Positions 24,901-38,605 of a stretch of DNA of 64,000 nucleotides are shown here, in pieces. The stretch lies in the NCBI GenBank assembly GCA_034336665.1, contig JAPFBE010000003.1, positions 16,346,360 through 16,410,359 on the forward strand, given 5' to 3'. The position numbers and the translations under genes were made by a program. Under the pieces are notes generated by a model, which worked only from the letters and a program-made list of their open reading frames with translations, was not told the DNA's origin and ran no database searches. This DNA is from Luscinia megarhynchos (lineage: Eukaryota > Chordata > Aves > Passeriformes > Turdidae). Each line of letters starts with the position of its first letter. Within the stretch, counting starts at the first letter, position 1.

Positions 24901-27900
24901 TTACTTAATTATGAAGTCAGGACAATCAGACTTACTCTTAGTCAAATCACATTTCAGTCCTTACATCAGAGCTGTCCCACAGTTATTAGGATCCACATTA
25001 TGCCTAGACTGGGTATAAACAAACACATGGTACCTTCTTAGCTTTGTCTCCTTCCTTGCTGGGTCTGCTCAGGGCACATCCCACAGGTCCCCAGTACCAG
25101 AGCAAGCACAGACACATTCTCACTCCTCCCTCTGCATTTTGGAAACGAATTGCCTTACCCTTTTGGGCACATTAAAGAAAATTAGAAGACTCTCTTGACA
25201 GACAGCTGATTTAGCCTGTGACTTTACTGTTGAGTTTCTGCACCATCAAACTAAAGATTGGGAGGAGGAAGAGGAAGGATAAGAGATCTCCTGGTCAGTG
25301 CCTACTGTTTTATTGCACCAAAGTAATCACCATCAGCTGCTACCCCTGCTTGAAAATGTGTTCCCAAAACATCTGCTGTGCATGCCTCTGCTAAAACAAT
25401 GTAAAATACCATGTATTATATGACTTTATTGAGTTCAACATAGTAGAAAGTATAGAAAACTGGCAAGTGTTCAAAGTGCAGTGTGTATATAGACAGACAC
25501 CACAATGCACTGTTTTCCTATAGTGTCTGGGTGGCAAGATCTATACATGCCATTCCAACATGAGCTTGTAACCAAATATTTTCATATTCAGGGTAAAAAT
25601 AGAATAAGTTTTCTGAAACAACTATTGTACCAGTTGTCTTTTACTAGGTACAACTAAATGGCACTCAAACTTCTTGGATCAAATCCCCAACAGATAATTT
25701 GGAGGAAAAATGTAAGTTCTAGAAAATAAAAGCCATAGGTATGTCACATGGGGATGCTCATAGAAGCAAGAGAGTTTGATCTGGGCCCCAAACAGCAATT
25801 CCACCATTCTCCTCATGATAGTGAAGGGAACAAGTGGAAGAGAAAGGCAAAGAGACAACCTGGCTCATCTCCCGGCCTCCCACTTTCGCCTTGTCCTGTG
25901 TCTTGGTCTCCTTTTCCCTATCAGGACAAACAATTTCTATCCTACATCTTGAACCACATAATTCTTTTATTTCTAAGGTGTGATAACATTTCCCTATTCC
26001 TGCCAGTTGCAAAAGAAAGCTTTCAAGGACCTTGTTGAAACATCATCTGTTGTAGCCTGGCTGATTCATGAGGTAATCTGTTCTTAATATATACAGTCCT
26101 AAGCCTCTAGTTCTTAAGTTTTAGATCAGCACAATATTCATTCCTTGCTGTGACTCAGTGGAGGCTGCAAGAGATGGCAAAGGGGAAAAAAGAAAAGTAT
26201 TTTTATAGCAGGTTATTTTTATTAGAAAATTGTGTGTTGTATAAAAACGGCCTTATTGAATTGAGGTGTTCAAAGCAACTCCTGCAGAGTAAGATTATAG
26301 TGAGCAGAGTGCAGGTGAGAAGGTCAGAACTGCAAAGCAAATGCAGTTTATTCCACTGGTGCAGAAACCTAAGCATGTACTCCAAGGTAATCATAAACAC
26401 ATGTGATGCAAGTATCTCACATGCAGAGACTACATCCCACCACAGGAATCCTGAACTGTACATGAAGGCAGTAACAACAACAAGTAAAAATAGTAAAAAG
26501 CACAAACTTTTAGTCTCCTTGCTAAATCATGTAATAGATTATGTTCAGCACAAGTTATGAGAACAAATACATGACTAAAAAGACTTCACTTGTCACATGT
26601 TTAAATAAAGCATTTATGAAAAAAGGTAAGCATGCAGAAAGAAGGATGTGTTTGGGTGTGTCCATTTGAATCCATAGTAAAGCCCAAGGCACAAAGGAGG
26701 TCAGCTTGAAAATCAAACCCAGGTGGTACATTAAGAGTACATAGGTGACTAAACAATACAATGCAGGGAAAGCACACAGGATTCAAGCCAGGGCGAGGGG
26801 GGAGATAAGACACCTGTAAACTTCCCAGGGGACACAATGTGTGAGATCATACTGATATTGTAGCTGCTCTGATGCATGAAAACCAGGGGAGCCATTTCTG
26901 CAGAATGATCTCATGTTCATTAAAGACTGAGCTCTTACTGTCCAGTTGCTACCTGCTCCAAGCTCCTCTCAGATGCCCTGTGTCCACTACAGGAACGGGC
27001 ATGGGAATGCACAAAGTCCCATAAAAAGCCAAGTTCATTTGCAGTGCTATGAAAATGGAGGGGATGAGGATGGGGAGAGCAAGAGCAGTTCACAGTGGAG
27101 TCACCAAACCATCTGGTGCAGTCTTGTGTTTAGTGTGAAGACTAAACTGCTCTGAATGCAAAACCAAACTCTTCACCAGCAGCATTTTGACCATTGGCTT
27201 TAACTAAACTCAGCCAGCCAGAAAAAAACCACATTTATACATATCGACTTGTCAATAGTTACCCAAGATCAAAACAAATGAGGATGGAGGTGGGGGTTGG
27301 GAAGGATTGTTGCATTTTGGCCATAGAAGTGGCAGAAAGGATAATGCAACATAGTTCTTTGTGTAATGGAGAAGCAGAAAGAGCTTTACTTAAAGAAACC
27401 ACTACAGTTATATAGGGTCGTTCGTGCAAAACAGAGTAGAAAAGGGTCATTGGTCCAAGAAAGCAACACCTCTTTGAAAACATGCTTTCTGCAAAACATC
27501 ATGTAGCACATGTTTCCAGCAGGTGTTTAACCATTGCTGTAATTTGTTGTTCTTGAGCAGCCTGAGACACCCAAGGCTTCAAGGCTGCTTTTTCCCTGGT
27601 TCCCAGCAATGACAAGGGGTCACTGGGAAAGAGGTTTTTCTCCTTTATTCTGGAAAAAGATGTTTTCCTCCATTATTCTGCAGCTCACTCTATGTATTTT
27701 CTGAGTGGCATGTTCTTGTCCATACTCATAGCTTGTCACCTCTAGTCATGCTTAAGCCTTCCAATTTGCCAGTGGAAATTAGATGTTCAAGTTTTGCCAG
27801 CACAGATGCCATGTCCATCAGAAAAAGACCACACAGACCATGTTTGCTCCACTGGCATTTTATCACATTAAAATAACTGTGAGCCAAAGAAAGCTGAGAG

Positions 27901-27979
27901 TCACGTTAACAAAAATTTCTACTCCACTACATTCTACCCTGCTTCAAAAAGCAAGACAAAATGTAGAAAAAGGCCTAAG

Positions 27980-28009
27980 GAAACCAAACACATGGAAACC
28001 AAACACATG
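27980..28009 (+). repeat. 15-bp perfect tandem duplication
   Basis: The unit GAAACCAAACACATG occurs twice in direct succession without mismatch. It is followed by gtaagg, a donor-like sequence, but no convincing acceptor lies upstream. Confidence 0.95.
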
Positions 28010-30749
28010 GTAAGGTTCTTGAAGGAATAATCTCTTTCTCTGAAGAGCATCTGCAGAATAGTATGTCAGTCAAAAACTGGAATTTCCTGCAATTAATCAA
28101 TTTAACAAAAAAGAATGTCACAGCCTTCCTTCAAATACTGCCCATGGTTTGGTAACATTTCTGTTTCTGGATCTTTTGATCAATCATGGAAGAAAAGTGA
28201 CTGGGTAGTCTTGCTCTACTGAAAATGAAAGATGAACTGGGAAGCTCATTTATTTTATTTGGAGAAAGAAACAAAGAGAGACAAACTGACCAAAAAGCCA
28301 AACCAGGCCACTGGCCAAACCAATTATTTGTGTCTTGCCAATCATTTCAGTCTACACTTGTTCCTCTAACAAAACTGAGCAGCCTGTTCATACAGTTATT
28401 TGCCTAACAATGAAGAGGCAATCCAAATTTTTCTGGATTGCTTCCAAACAAATGTTGAATATAAATTTACATTCTGGTAATTTTTTAAAAGAAAGAGTTG
28501 GAGGCTTTTAGGCCTCTACACTAACTAATACCTGTTAAACAACAAGAATGGAGCTGACTCAGAGAAAATATCTTCTCAGCTGATGGAGCCATAAAATCTG
28601 GCATTTCTGGCTTGTGTCTGGAGAGGAAAGTGATTTCCTCTATAAATTATGCTTCAGATGTGCCAGTATCCAAACAAGAACTACACAGACACAGGTAGGG
28701 GAAGATGGAAGAACAGGACAAGATCCTACTGGATAGAACTAGGCTTGCACTTGATTTATGGCCTCACAGCTTGAACATACCTCACCAGTGCTGCTGCTAT
28801 AGTAACAAAACAGACTGGTATGCAGGTTTGTGGTAATAATGTTTGTTGAAAGAGTTTTCTCAGTTTTGTATTCATGTTTCTGCCTCTTTTTTGGCCTATC
28901 TCTAAAGGAGGTGAGTATATGAAAGCAAGAAGCAAAACTAAAGGGGGAAAAAAAGGCTGTATAAAAAGGCTTTATAAGAGAAACTCATAAAACTATGCAG
29001 TTACTTCACAGAGATAAGAGACAAAAATGTTAATGATTATTTGGGAATCTCAAAGCATTTCAGCTACACTTTGGGCTTTGAAGAGCCTGATCTGGAGGCA
29101 CAGTCCTCCAAAACTCTAGAAATACTGGCAGATTTCTAACTGAAGCAGCAGTGAATAAGAACTGAGAATAAGAGAGCAAGACTTTGTTTATTCAAGGCCA
29201 AGTTCATCCTATGGCCCCAGTGACTCAATCCAGTACACACCTAATTTTCTTTAAGTGTTATATACTGCCCCTGCTCATGCAGTGGCAATCAACAGCAAAA
29301 CTGTCCCCTGTATGCATAAAATTACCTGCAAGCTTTTGCTCTTGTGTGGAAAAAGACTAAGCCCCATTCATCATACTGACCCACTGACTGAAAAGAGAGT
29401 CTGCTGATTGACCTTGATTCAACAAATCCCCTTATCCAGAGAAGATCTCCTGAACTTGATCACAGTACACGTGCTGCTGATCTGAGATCTTAAATACATC
29501 CCTTGATTATCACAACATTAAGGGCACAGAGGTTAATCAGAAAGCAAATGAGGGCACTCTATGAAGGTAATTCCAGTTACTCTGACCTGTAGAGGCATGC
29601 AAGGCTTTTGCTCTGGATATTTAATAGACAGGGAAAGGGGTTTACTTAAATATTATCATGGCCTCTTGAATATTGCATTTAGCATGGAAACCTAGAAGTA
29701 TGCTTTCATTACTCATGGACCTAAAATGGGACTAATGTAATATACTAAAAAAGAACCAGTAATTTGGAAATCAGTGAAGAATGGCATTTGTCTTTACTTA
29801 CATGTTTTCTAATACATATTTTCAGTATTTTCTATTATGATATAATTGATCTGTCATTTTATTCTTTCATTTTCACTCTCTGTTTCTGTAGAGCCACAAG
29901 AAAGAACAAGGCTCATGCACACCTACTCACTCACACTAATTATCTTTCTTTCTGCTAATGTCTCACCCACAGTGATAAACTGAGAATTGTGAATCTTTGA
30001 CTCACTGAAAAGGAGGAGGGGATATCCATGCAGCTGTCTGTGGTTCAGTTCCTCCATTTAGGACTCCAGCTTAAAAATTAACCAAGGTGAGAAAAATATT
30101 TTCATGGACTGTAGTCCATTAACATGTAAGAACAGAGGAGTTAAGAAATAGCATGGCTTTCTGGAGTAGGAAAAATTCTCCAATCTTGCATACAGAAGGG
30201 AAATGCTCATTGTCCACAAGACAGCTCACCTTATTTTAAAAGAAGTGTTTCTGCACTGCAAGTTGTTTATCCAAGGACAAAACAAGGCATCAGTACCATT
30301 CTAACCATCATAATTACTGCAATTCAAGGAAATAAACCATCCACCAACACATCTCTCTGAAAAAAACCCCAAGGCCCTGCATGCTAGTGCAGAAGGTCTG
30401 AGCCATTTATTCAAGCTTTTTCACCTTTAGTAAATAAGGGCAGCTACAACATTGTTCTTTTTCAATACATCAGTTATGGCTTTTGGTTTTCTGGCAAAGC
30501 ACCAAGGTATCCTCTCAATTATGAAACCCTGTGATCCCTCTGAGACACCAACTGGTTTGGAAAGTGGAATATGGATTAAGTGGCCATTAATTGTCAGCCC
30601 CTATTAATGAGACTGAGGCAAGAACAGTGATAAACAAGGGGGTAAAGCAGATAATGTAATAAAGTACCCCTAAATCTGGTAGAAATTTTTAAACTCAAAG
30701 TGGCACTCTGGCTTCCTTCCCCCACCCCCCAAAAGAGGTCAAGAACTGA

Positions 30750-31010
30750 ATCAGGAAATTACAGAGAGGTAGGATTACCATCTGTCACAAGAAAATTTTC
30801 AGGGATGTGACATGAGAACACCTGGAAAGACAGTTTGATTAAGGACAGCATGCAATTAGACACAGGAGGTCATGCTTAACTAGCCTGCTGGATATCTTTG
30901 AAGATAATGCTGCTGTGGCAGATAAGAAAAGCGTGACAGATGCTGCACAGCACATTGAGGTTAGATTTTTCAGACAAAATTTTGACAAGGTCCAGCATCA
31001 GAGATGACTA
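30750..31010 (+). pseudogene. CR1-like LINE reverse transcriptase relic
   Basis: Translated with frame changes, the segment shows a GNYREVGLPSVTRK-like stretch at about 30754-30795, where non-LTR reverse transcriptases have NYRPVSLTS. RSCLTSLLDIFED- and FRQNFDKVQH-like stretches follow near 30866-31000, where CR1 elements have a GHSCLTNLLEFFED- and FSKAFDTVPH-type motif. The order and spacing fit the reverse transcriptase region of an old CR1-family element. Frames shift and stops occur, so it is dead. Its plus orientation is opposite to the CR1 3' end 400 bp downstream. Confidence 0.65.
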
Positions 31011-31418
31011 ATGGAGACAAACAGAAAGTTATGGATTGCAAAGTGAAAGCACAGAACAGTGGCTGTGGAGCAAGAGTTCAAATAAAATATAAAAATTAAG
31101 TTGGGAAATGGATACTGAATGTAGGGGTCAGATTGACAAGGGTTATCCCATCCCACTTGCCCCAAGAATTGTTTCTATGTCAGACCAAAGCATCAGCCTG
31201 AGCTACAGTACCTGTGATTAGGGCTCTTACATTATGGCAGGGATAAACTGTGTCCTTTGGAGCTGCTTTTGGTTCACAGCACTGAGCCTGTACCTGTACA
31301 CTGATGTCAATAAAGAAACACTGAAGAGAATACCTTCACAAGGGTTCAGGCTCTAACACAAGCATTAAATCCAGGCTGGGCACACTCAGTGCTGAAAGAA
31401 TTTGGTTCAGTCAGCAAA
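31011..31418. other. unassigned sequence between two CR1 fragments
   Basis: This may continue the old plus-strand LINE, since the base composition is similar, but I cannot align it to any landmark. Confidence 0.35.
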
Positions 31419-31785
31419 TCACAGAATCAGAATCTTTCAAGTTGGGAAAGACCTTTAAGATCATCAAATCCAACCATCAACCAATCCACCACCATGTTCA
31501 TTAAACATCATCCTTACGTGCCATATCCACACTTTTTTGAGCACTTCCAGTTATGGAGACTCAACCACTTTCCTGAGCAAGCTGTTCCAACGTTTGACAA
31601 CCCTTGCAATCAAAAAACATACCCTAGTATTTAATCTAAAGCTCCCTTGGCACAATTTGAAGCCATTTGCTCTTGTCCTGTCACTTGTTACCCGAGAGAA
31701 AAGGATGACCCTTACCTGGCTACAACCTCTTTTTAGGTAGTTGTAGAGGTTGATATGGTGTCCCCTGAGCCTCCTTTTCTAAACA
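31419..31785 (-). repeat. CR1 LINE 3' end, minus orientation
   Basis: The segment begins 'atcacagaatcagaatcttt', the complement of the CR1 tail, followed by 'caagttgggaaagaccttta', 'agatcatcaaatccaaccat', 'gtgccatatccacacttttt', 'gagcaagctgttccaacgtt', 'tgctcttgtcctgtcacttg' and 'tgtcccctgagcctcctttt'. These are collinear with a minus-oriented avian CR1 over about 367 bp, the longest clear copy in the window. The open frames over it are incidental. Confidence 0.95.
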
Positions 31786-34700
31786 TCTAGAAATCAATGG
31801 CTTGTTCTTGGCTTGTTCTGGAGATGGAGGCTTAACAAATGACAGAGATTATTATTGCCTCAGAGGGTGCAAGAGGAGAGCAACAAAAAGTGAAAACACA
31901 TATTGGCTCTTACTGGGTCCAAAATTATTAAGTGGGTGAAGCAAGGGCAAGTTATGCTTATTTTCATTGGAAAAGAAAATATTTTGATGTGACCTAGTAT
32001 ATGATTTTCAAAGTCATGATGGCAGTGATCAAGAAAAGCTCTACCAAGGTAGGGTGGAGCAACAGGGGAAAGGAAGGCAAGGTATGCCTAAACAGGCTGC
32101 AAACATCTTAAATAATACAACTGGGAGAAAACAGGGAAGTTGCCAGGTAGAACTGTTCCAGCTTAAAGGCAATAAATGTGGAAGATGATATCATGAGAGG
32201 CAGCTAAAACAAAGGCTGTATATAAGCTCAAAAGACACGTGGACTTATTTCAAGGGAAGAGAACAATTTGAGGATTCTTGTGAAAACCAGAATCTATTAA
32301 GATGTACTGTAAAACAGTAGGTATGCCAAGGCAAGTCAGGATGCCTGAAATTGTTCCTACTGTCACACACAAAGCAGAATTCCCTGATTTGCTGCTACAC
32401 CTTTACCCTGGAGCCAAAGTTAAGAGAAGTATCTCCATGTAGAAATCTTCCTTCCTGCAACTTCTTTTGGTCAAACTATTTAAGTTGAGAACAGGTCTTC
32501 TCCCAGGTACCTCAAGGCTACAAAGAGCTGTAACAAAGGCAGAAATGAGCTGCAGGAGTGCCACAAGTCCCACTTGCAGTGACGTCCTGAAGCACAGACT
32601 GTATTTGCTGTATGGCCCCCCAAAATACTGGCTGAGGTCTGGGAGGAAAGGAGCACCCAGAAACAAAGCTGTGCTCACTTTTCAGGGAGATCTTCCCATG
32701 CCCTCAGCCTGTCAAGCCCTGAAATGGTCATAAGGTTTAAGAATCAGCTTCCCAAAGCTGTCCCAGCTCCAGGCACCACAGACACAGCCAAAACCTCTGA
32801 AATGCAGTGGGGCAGGGGGTAGGACTCCCCCATGCCAAGGGTCCATTGCAGGGACCCTTACAGCAGTCTGTTTACCTGTCCTCTTTATTGCATTTTGGTC
32901 TAAAATACAAATGAAAAAAGAATGCTGGGCATGTGCACTCTGGAAGGAGATGCACTCCTCACTCCCATCCCCAGGCCAGGATCTGACCCACTCCATGCTG
33001 ACATCCCTGCCACCCCAACAGCCATGGGATGCAGTTTTGGCCAGAAAAATGAATAGGCAATCAGGATGATTGAAAATAGGTATGTAGGAATCCTAACTCT
33101 TTCTGTTTAAATTCCATTCTTATTTTAGAAGTGCCCCCTCAGAATTAGCCTCAGTTTTGTTAAGAGAAAAAAAATAATGCTCTCTGATTTAGAAATTTCC
33201 ACCTACCAGTCTACCTTCAAGCTTTCTTATGGATGAGCTACAACATGCAGAAATTAGGTGACTGTTTTGGAAATTTTCACATGCTTCTTTCTAACAGAGA
33301 ATTCACCACCATGCATTATTTTTATGTTTGCTGTGAGTTATAGAAATATGTAACCCTGAGACTGAAACAGGTTTTCTCTTCTGATATTTTTTCTATTACC
33401 TGGTATCCTGATATCTTAATCAAGCAACATCATTAGTTCCTAGCCTTTATCTCATGTTAATATGTTATAAGAAAAAGCAAACATCAGAGCTGTGCAGAAA
33501 AGCATAAATAACAATGCAGGTATTGCAACTGTATACAAGAGGAAGAATAAAGTAGATGAAGGAACTATCCTGTCAAATATGAACATCCTGTCCTAACTGC
33601 AATGATTGTAAGAGAGACAGGATTCAGGAGAAGGCACAAGGTAAATTTTTTTTTGTGTTACTGCTCCTTTAGACACAACTTAGCAAATGATGCTGCCTTC
33701 AAATATTCCTTGGATGGGCGTTTATCTTGTTCTGCAAGCACTGAATCCAAACAAACACTAGTCAAAAGCCCAGTCAGTATTCTGCTTTCCCTTGCAAATC
33801 AGAGCTGCATCTCCCAGCTTGTTTTCCTTGGGGTATCCACAGTATTTCTCTCCAGGGGACCTACTGCATAATCGATGTCAAGTACAAATGTTCCAGTTTT
33901 TCTAGTTTGCAGATCTCAGGCAAAGGATTCCTTATCCCTCCTAATCCCAGCCAGCTCCCCAGCAAAGGCCTTTAACTGGCCCCAGTCATCACACCACCAC
34001 TGACAGGGTTAACAAATGGAGACCTCTGGTGAAAATTAATAGTATTAGGCAGGGTGTGAAAGCAGTTAACACTGTTTGGGGTAATGACAGATCACATTCC
34101 CACAGGTGTAAAGGGACTTTGGACCATTTTCAGGAAGGTGGAATTTGGCTGTTGGAGAGCCTGCCAGATTCCTCCACACACACTCCAGCATTCACTATGG
34201 AAACCTCAATGAAGACCACCCTTATTTAGAACTGTAGACAAGTTCCTTCCAAACCCATTCATTTTTTCCTTAGAAAGTTCTCATTTGAGTGATTTATTGA
34301 GATTAAATACTCAGGACTCCATTTGCCTACAGCAGACAACTGGCATTACTCAGGCAAAGAGACAATCCCTAAGAAAACCAAGTGAGGGGCCATGTCACAC
34401 ATTCTTTTGCTCAAATATGTTGCTTTGGAGTAAGCAATTTCTAATAAAAATGTGTATTTTACATTTGTTCCTTCTTTGTCACATATTTTCTTCATGTTCA
34501 AGATTTTTTTAGGATATGTCTTTTGAATTCAAGGATTGAGAAAGGACTGTTTTCCTGCTAAAAAATTGCAGTTTTCTGTTTAATTTTATGTTGATAAATT
34601 ACATCAATAATCATAATGACTATGCTGTGTTTTGCACAGCTAGGTGGAGGTTGAGAAATGTTCCTTCTGCCTTTCTAGAAGTCATTCTGGAGGAGGAACA

Positions 34701-36883
34701 CAAAGCACATCTCCAGTGTAGACCACTGAGCAAACTGAAGGATATATAAGTGGCAGAAGCACTGTAAAACAAGATGAGAAAGATTAATTATATCCCAGGC
34801 TGCTCTTAACAATCTCCAGATGACCTGATAACCATAAAAAAGTTTGATAAATTTTGCTGCAACACTTGAGTCCAGGCTGATAACGTCCTCACTGCTATTT
34901 CCAAATATATAGAAGTATAAATGTGTATATGCCTCTCTGTGTGTGTATATTTATTTATTAATTTATTCAAACTATGAATCTATTGTGAAAAAGAGGAGGA
35001 ACAAAGTTTATTGCTCCATATTGGCACAGCAACAGACAAAGAAACATCATCTCCTTCACACAGCAGGAGTGCATGGAGCCAAGACTTGTGGTAGGAATTG
35101 GAAGAGCCAAGAGCAACCCCCTGAACAGCAGCATGGGGCTGGGAGCCTCCCCTTTCCCACCCATCTCTGTGCCATTCAGTCATTTATCACAGTGAAGTGG
35201 GTTACATGAGGATTTATTTCCTCTCCAAAGCAACCTCTACAGCTTTATCTAGTGGAGCTTGGGTGAACTGGCATCACCTTGGTGCAGTGCTTTGAGAAGG
35301 TGGGAAGAATTATGCTTATAATGAACTGTCTGCATCAAATATTTTGCTTCCCTACAGTAAGTATCTATAAAAAGCTCTGATTTCCTTTTAAAGAAAATAA
35401 AAATGAAGAGTCTGTTTTTGCTTAGATGCATGTGCAGGCTGATGGCCAAAAACAGCAGTAAGAGCAAAAGCCTTATCAAAGTTTAAAAAAACCAAGTAAA
35501 ATACCCCAAACAAATAAACAAGCATATCCCAAGATAGACACTTAGCTGAACCCACTGTGACACAATATCCAAGTTCCTGTCCTTTCCCACTTCCTTCATT
35601 GCTTATTTGGGGCTTGACTATGCTATGTCTTGCCAGTCCACCCAAGGGAATCCCAAGGGATGCACTTTCCCACTCCTCTGCACAGAACTGGGAGAACAGG
35701 TACAGGAAAAGAAAAGCTGAAGCCACTGAGCCACCCCATTCCCTTGCAGGTCAGCAGGCAGACAGAGCAGGAGTGGGCAAGGAAGAGACATTCCCTCTTG
35801 CCTTCTCAGCCCAGCACCCCTAGAGCTGCCTGGCCACGAGACAGTGAGCAGACATGGCACAACATCCCCTCTCTCCATCCTACCCAGGGGAGAAGGAACA
35901 GGAGGGCTGGGGATGCCTTCTGCTGCCAGTGCCAGCTGAAACTGTGTCTCCTGGAGTGAGAAACAGCCCCATGTCCCCAGGGAACGTCAGGGTTTCCAAG
36001 GCAGAAATCTTGTACAGCAACAAAGGCACAAGCAGCATAAATAATCAATGTCAACAGAGGAACAGCAAGGGAAATGTTTCACTGCAGCAAATCAGCACCT
36101 ATGTCCCTCATGAAATAGTATCTCCCCTCTTTCTTAATGGGAATAACAAAAAGTACATTTAATTTTGCTAGAGCAGTAAAACAAGCATAAGTATTCCCTT
36201 CCTATCTTCATAGTTAGCATTTTACAGAATGATTCGTGCCAGCACATCCCCTTCTGCAGCACATCCCAAGGGACAGTTAAAGTGAGCATTTCTTCATTCA
36301 GACATGGAATGCACATTCCAGTGCTGCTGTACAAATGCTGTGATGCCAAGGAAGGACTACATGATTCTCCTATTCAGGCTGCTTTTTTTTAATGGAAAAC
36401 AAGAGTTTTACCCTGTCTGCTTTTGGCTGACATTTTTCAATTTTCATAGAAATCCACCAATGAGATTCTGGCATCCAGAAAAGGAAACTGTTTGGTACTG
36501 AGCTAAAAAATGAAGTTTTCCACTTGGAAATACTCACAGATACTGTTTTGCCATTTTGATACAAACTAAATTTCATCTTTCCTGGTCTTGACTCTTGCTT
36601 CCAAACAGTTTCCTCTTCTATTTCTCACAAGAGCAGCCCAAGACTCTCTGTCTAAACACTCCAGCCTCCTTGTGTAACCCATGCCCTTTGCTTAGCTGAT
36701 GCAGCTCTGATCACACAGCAAGGTCATGCCATTCTCCTCATGCACATGCAAGAGCCAACTGGAGAGCCTGGGCAGCATCTGGAAGGGAGGGGAGATAAGC
36801 CAATACCAGAAAAGTCAGCTTGATTTAACAAATGCAAGTAAATGTTCTGCTTTCCCTGATAAAAACTGCTTTTATTCCTTTAG
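31786..36883. other. unique or unrecognised noncoding sequence
   Basis: I see no named repeat. Positions 31.84-32.3 kb have a LINE-like purine-rich texture, but no firm landmark could be aligned. The region at 34.92-34.97 kb contains short GT and TTTA runs. No convincing coding segment was found. Confidence 0.45.
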
Positions 36884-36994
36884 GGAAAAGAAAGGGAGGC
36901 TTTCTTTGCCCTATTCCCTCTCTCCAAATTACATCATCCCAGCCCAGAAAACAAACACACTTGGATACCTGATGAGTGGGAGTTGGACATGCAG
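36884..36994 (+). other. candidate 111-bp cassette exon (unconfirmed)
   Basis: The acceptor tract 'aactgcttttattcctttag' is strong, and the segment ends in CAG before gtattt. The segment is open in one frame; the peptide begins EKKGRLSLPYSLSPN and continues with a mixed, non-repetitive composition. It enters and leaves in phase 2, so its length is a multiple of three, as expected of a cassette exon that can be skipped without frameshift. No homologue is recognised and no partner exon is assured. Chance cannot be excluded. Confidence 0.2.
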
Positions 36995-38546
36995 GTATTT
37001 TCATGCAGTTGAGTCCATTCTCTTAAGCTCAGTTCCAGTGCTCCCCTTTATACACATCATATCATGTTGCACAGTAATGGGTTAGGGAAGGGGTTTCCAG
37101 ATCTCCCTGAGAAACCAATTTAGTTCTGAAGGCAAAGAAGCTGAATGAATTCATGTTACCTTAGACTACACTAATTGCATTAAAGCCAAGGACATGGTTA
37201 AGAAACAGTAAAACACAATTCAGGTCTTCATGAAAAAAGTGCTTCTTGATTTCTCTGTTGTTTATGCCCTTCTGTTCTTTCACCCCTCCCTGCTCCAATG
37301 AAGAACAGAAGCTGCTGAATCACCAAGAAGAACTTTAGTCCAGGAAATGAGAGCCAAATTGAGCTCCACAAAGCATGTCAAGGGAGCTGCTGCCCATACA
37401 GCTCATGCAATGGGTCAGCTGTCATTAGATTCATTCACACCTGACAAGCAGACATGACAAAGTCTAGAGAACAAGGATGGCTCAGTGTCCCTCTCCTCTC
37501 CCCCAGCTTGTTTCAGGCCTGTGCCTTATGTGCAGAGGTGGCAATTAGTTTCACCAGCTGTGACACACACACTCAGACACGGGCACTGCACAAACACTGT
37601 GGGAGCTGCTCTGCCCAGCCCTGTAGGGTGCTGTGCTTTGGGATGGCTTAAATGGGTGTGAGAGAACCTGCTGGGGAAAAGTGCAGAGAGGGGAACCAGC
37701 CTGCCCAAAATGACAGAGTAAACCCATGCTCACCCATCTCCTAATGCTCACAGTGGGACTGTACTGCCAGCTGCAAGAGAGCACAAGGATGGCAAGTGTT
37801 CCCTGGAACTGTGCACTCCCTTCTCTCCCAGAGCACATCCTCTCTTTGTTAGGCCATCACAGCTCATAACTCAGCTGCACCACACACTCCAGGCTGGCAC
37901 CACAGAATCTGGCAGTGCAAGCACAGCAGCCCCCTGCAGTTGTGGCAGGTCCCCAAACCAATCACAGACACAGCTGTGGGCTAACACAGAGCCACCTTCA
38001 CATTCTGTTTCCTTGCTCAGCTCTTCTGACACTCACTCAAAACCCAGGCTCATTTGGAAGACATTAGGAATTGGGTGGAGGTGCTGCTCATGTTCTGGAC
38101 CTGCACTTGGAGATTCAGCTTTTCATTTGAAACCTCTCAAAGCAGGACAGATGGGATTTTCCCACCCCTTTGCTTTCCCCACAGTAGTGCTTTCTAATGA
38201 CTTTTGCAAAGCCAGCTTTGCCTGAAACATGCAGTTCTCCTCCCTGGACTGTTTCAGCACTGAGACCTCACAGACCTCCAGCTGCTCTCCACCCCCAGCC
38301 ACATGCAGCAGCCACCAGTGCCCCTGTCCCAACACACCCATCCCTGGGGAGGAATGAGCCAGCTGGGAGTGGGGCAGCTGCAGGGGCAGCCCTGGAGAGG
38401 CACTGGGGGCTGTGGGAAGGGGCAAAAACCTGGCACAGCCATCTGTGCCACACCAGGGAGGGCTGTGTGAGATGCAGCTTTCAAGGCCAGCAGGTGTTGC
38501 CTCCTCAGCAGATCATGGCATCAGTGCTCTGTCCAGGCTTCATTGC

Positions 38547-38605
38547 ACAGCAGCATAGAAGCAGAAGGTTGGGTTAGAAAGAACAGAAAAACAGTCTGCA
38601 ACCTT
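38547..38605 (-). repeat. possible CR1 3' end remnant, minus orientation
   Basis: 'cagcatagaagcagaaggtt' followed by 'gggttagaaagaacagaaaa' resembles the complement of the CR1 tail (ATCATAGAATGGTTTGGGTTGGAAGGGACC). It is short and diverged. Confidence 0.4.

Larger units (their letters stand above)
20904..30749. other. long unique noncoding stretch
   Basis: No interspersed repeat is recognised with confidence. A small candidate exon at 21927-21960 and a 15-bp tandem duplication at 27980-28009 are listed separately. Positions 23289-23640 show strong purine bias on the plus strand. Other frames appear to be chance. Confidence 0.5.

Noticed and set aside
27541..27660. CR1-like words ('cccagcaatgacaaggggtc' and 'actgggaaagaggttttt')
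   Set aside because: Only about 40 bases resemble the CR1 consensus and the flanks do not continue the match.
31840..32300. LINE-like texture downstream of the CR1 at 31.4-31.8 kb
   Set aside because: No firm landmark could be aligned in either orientation.
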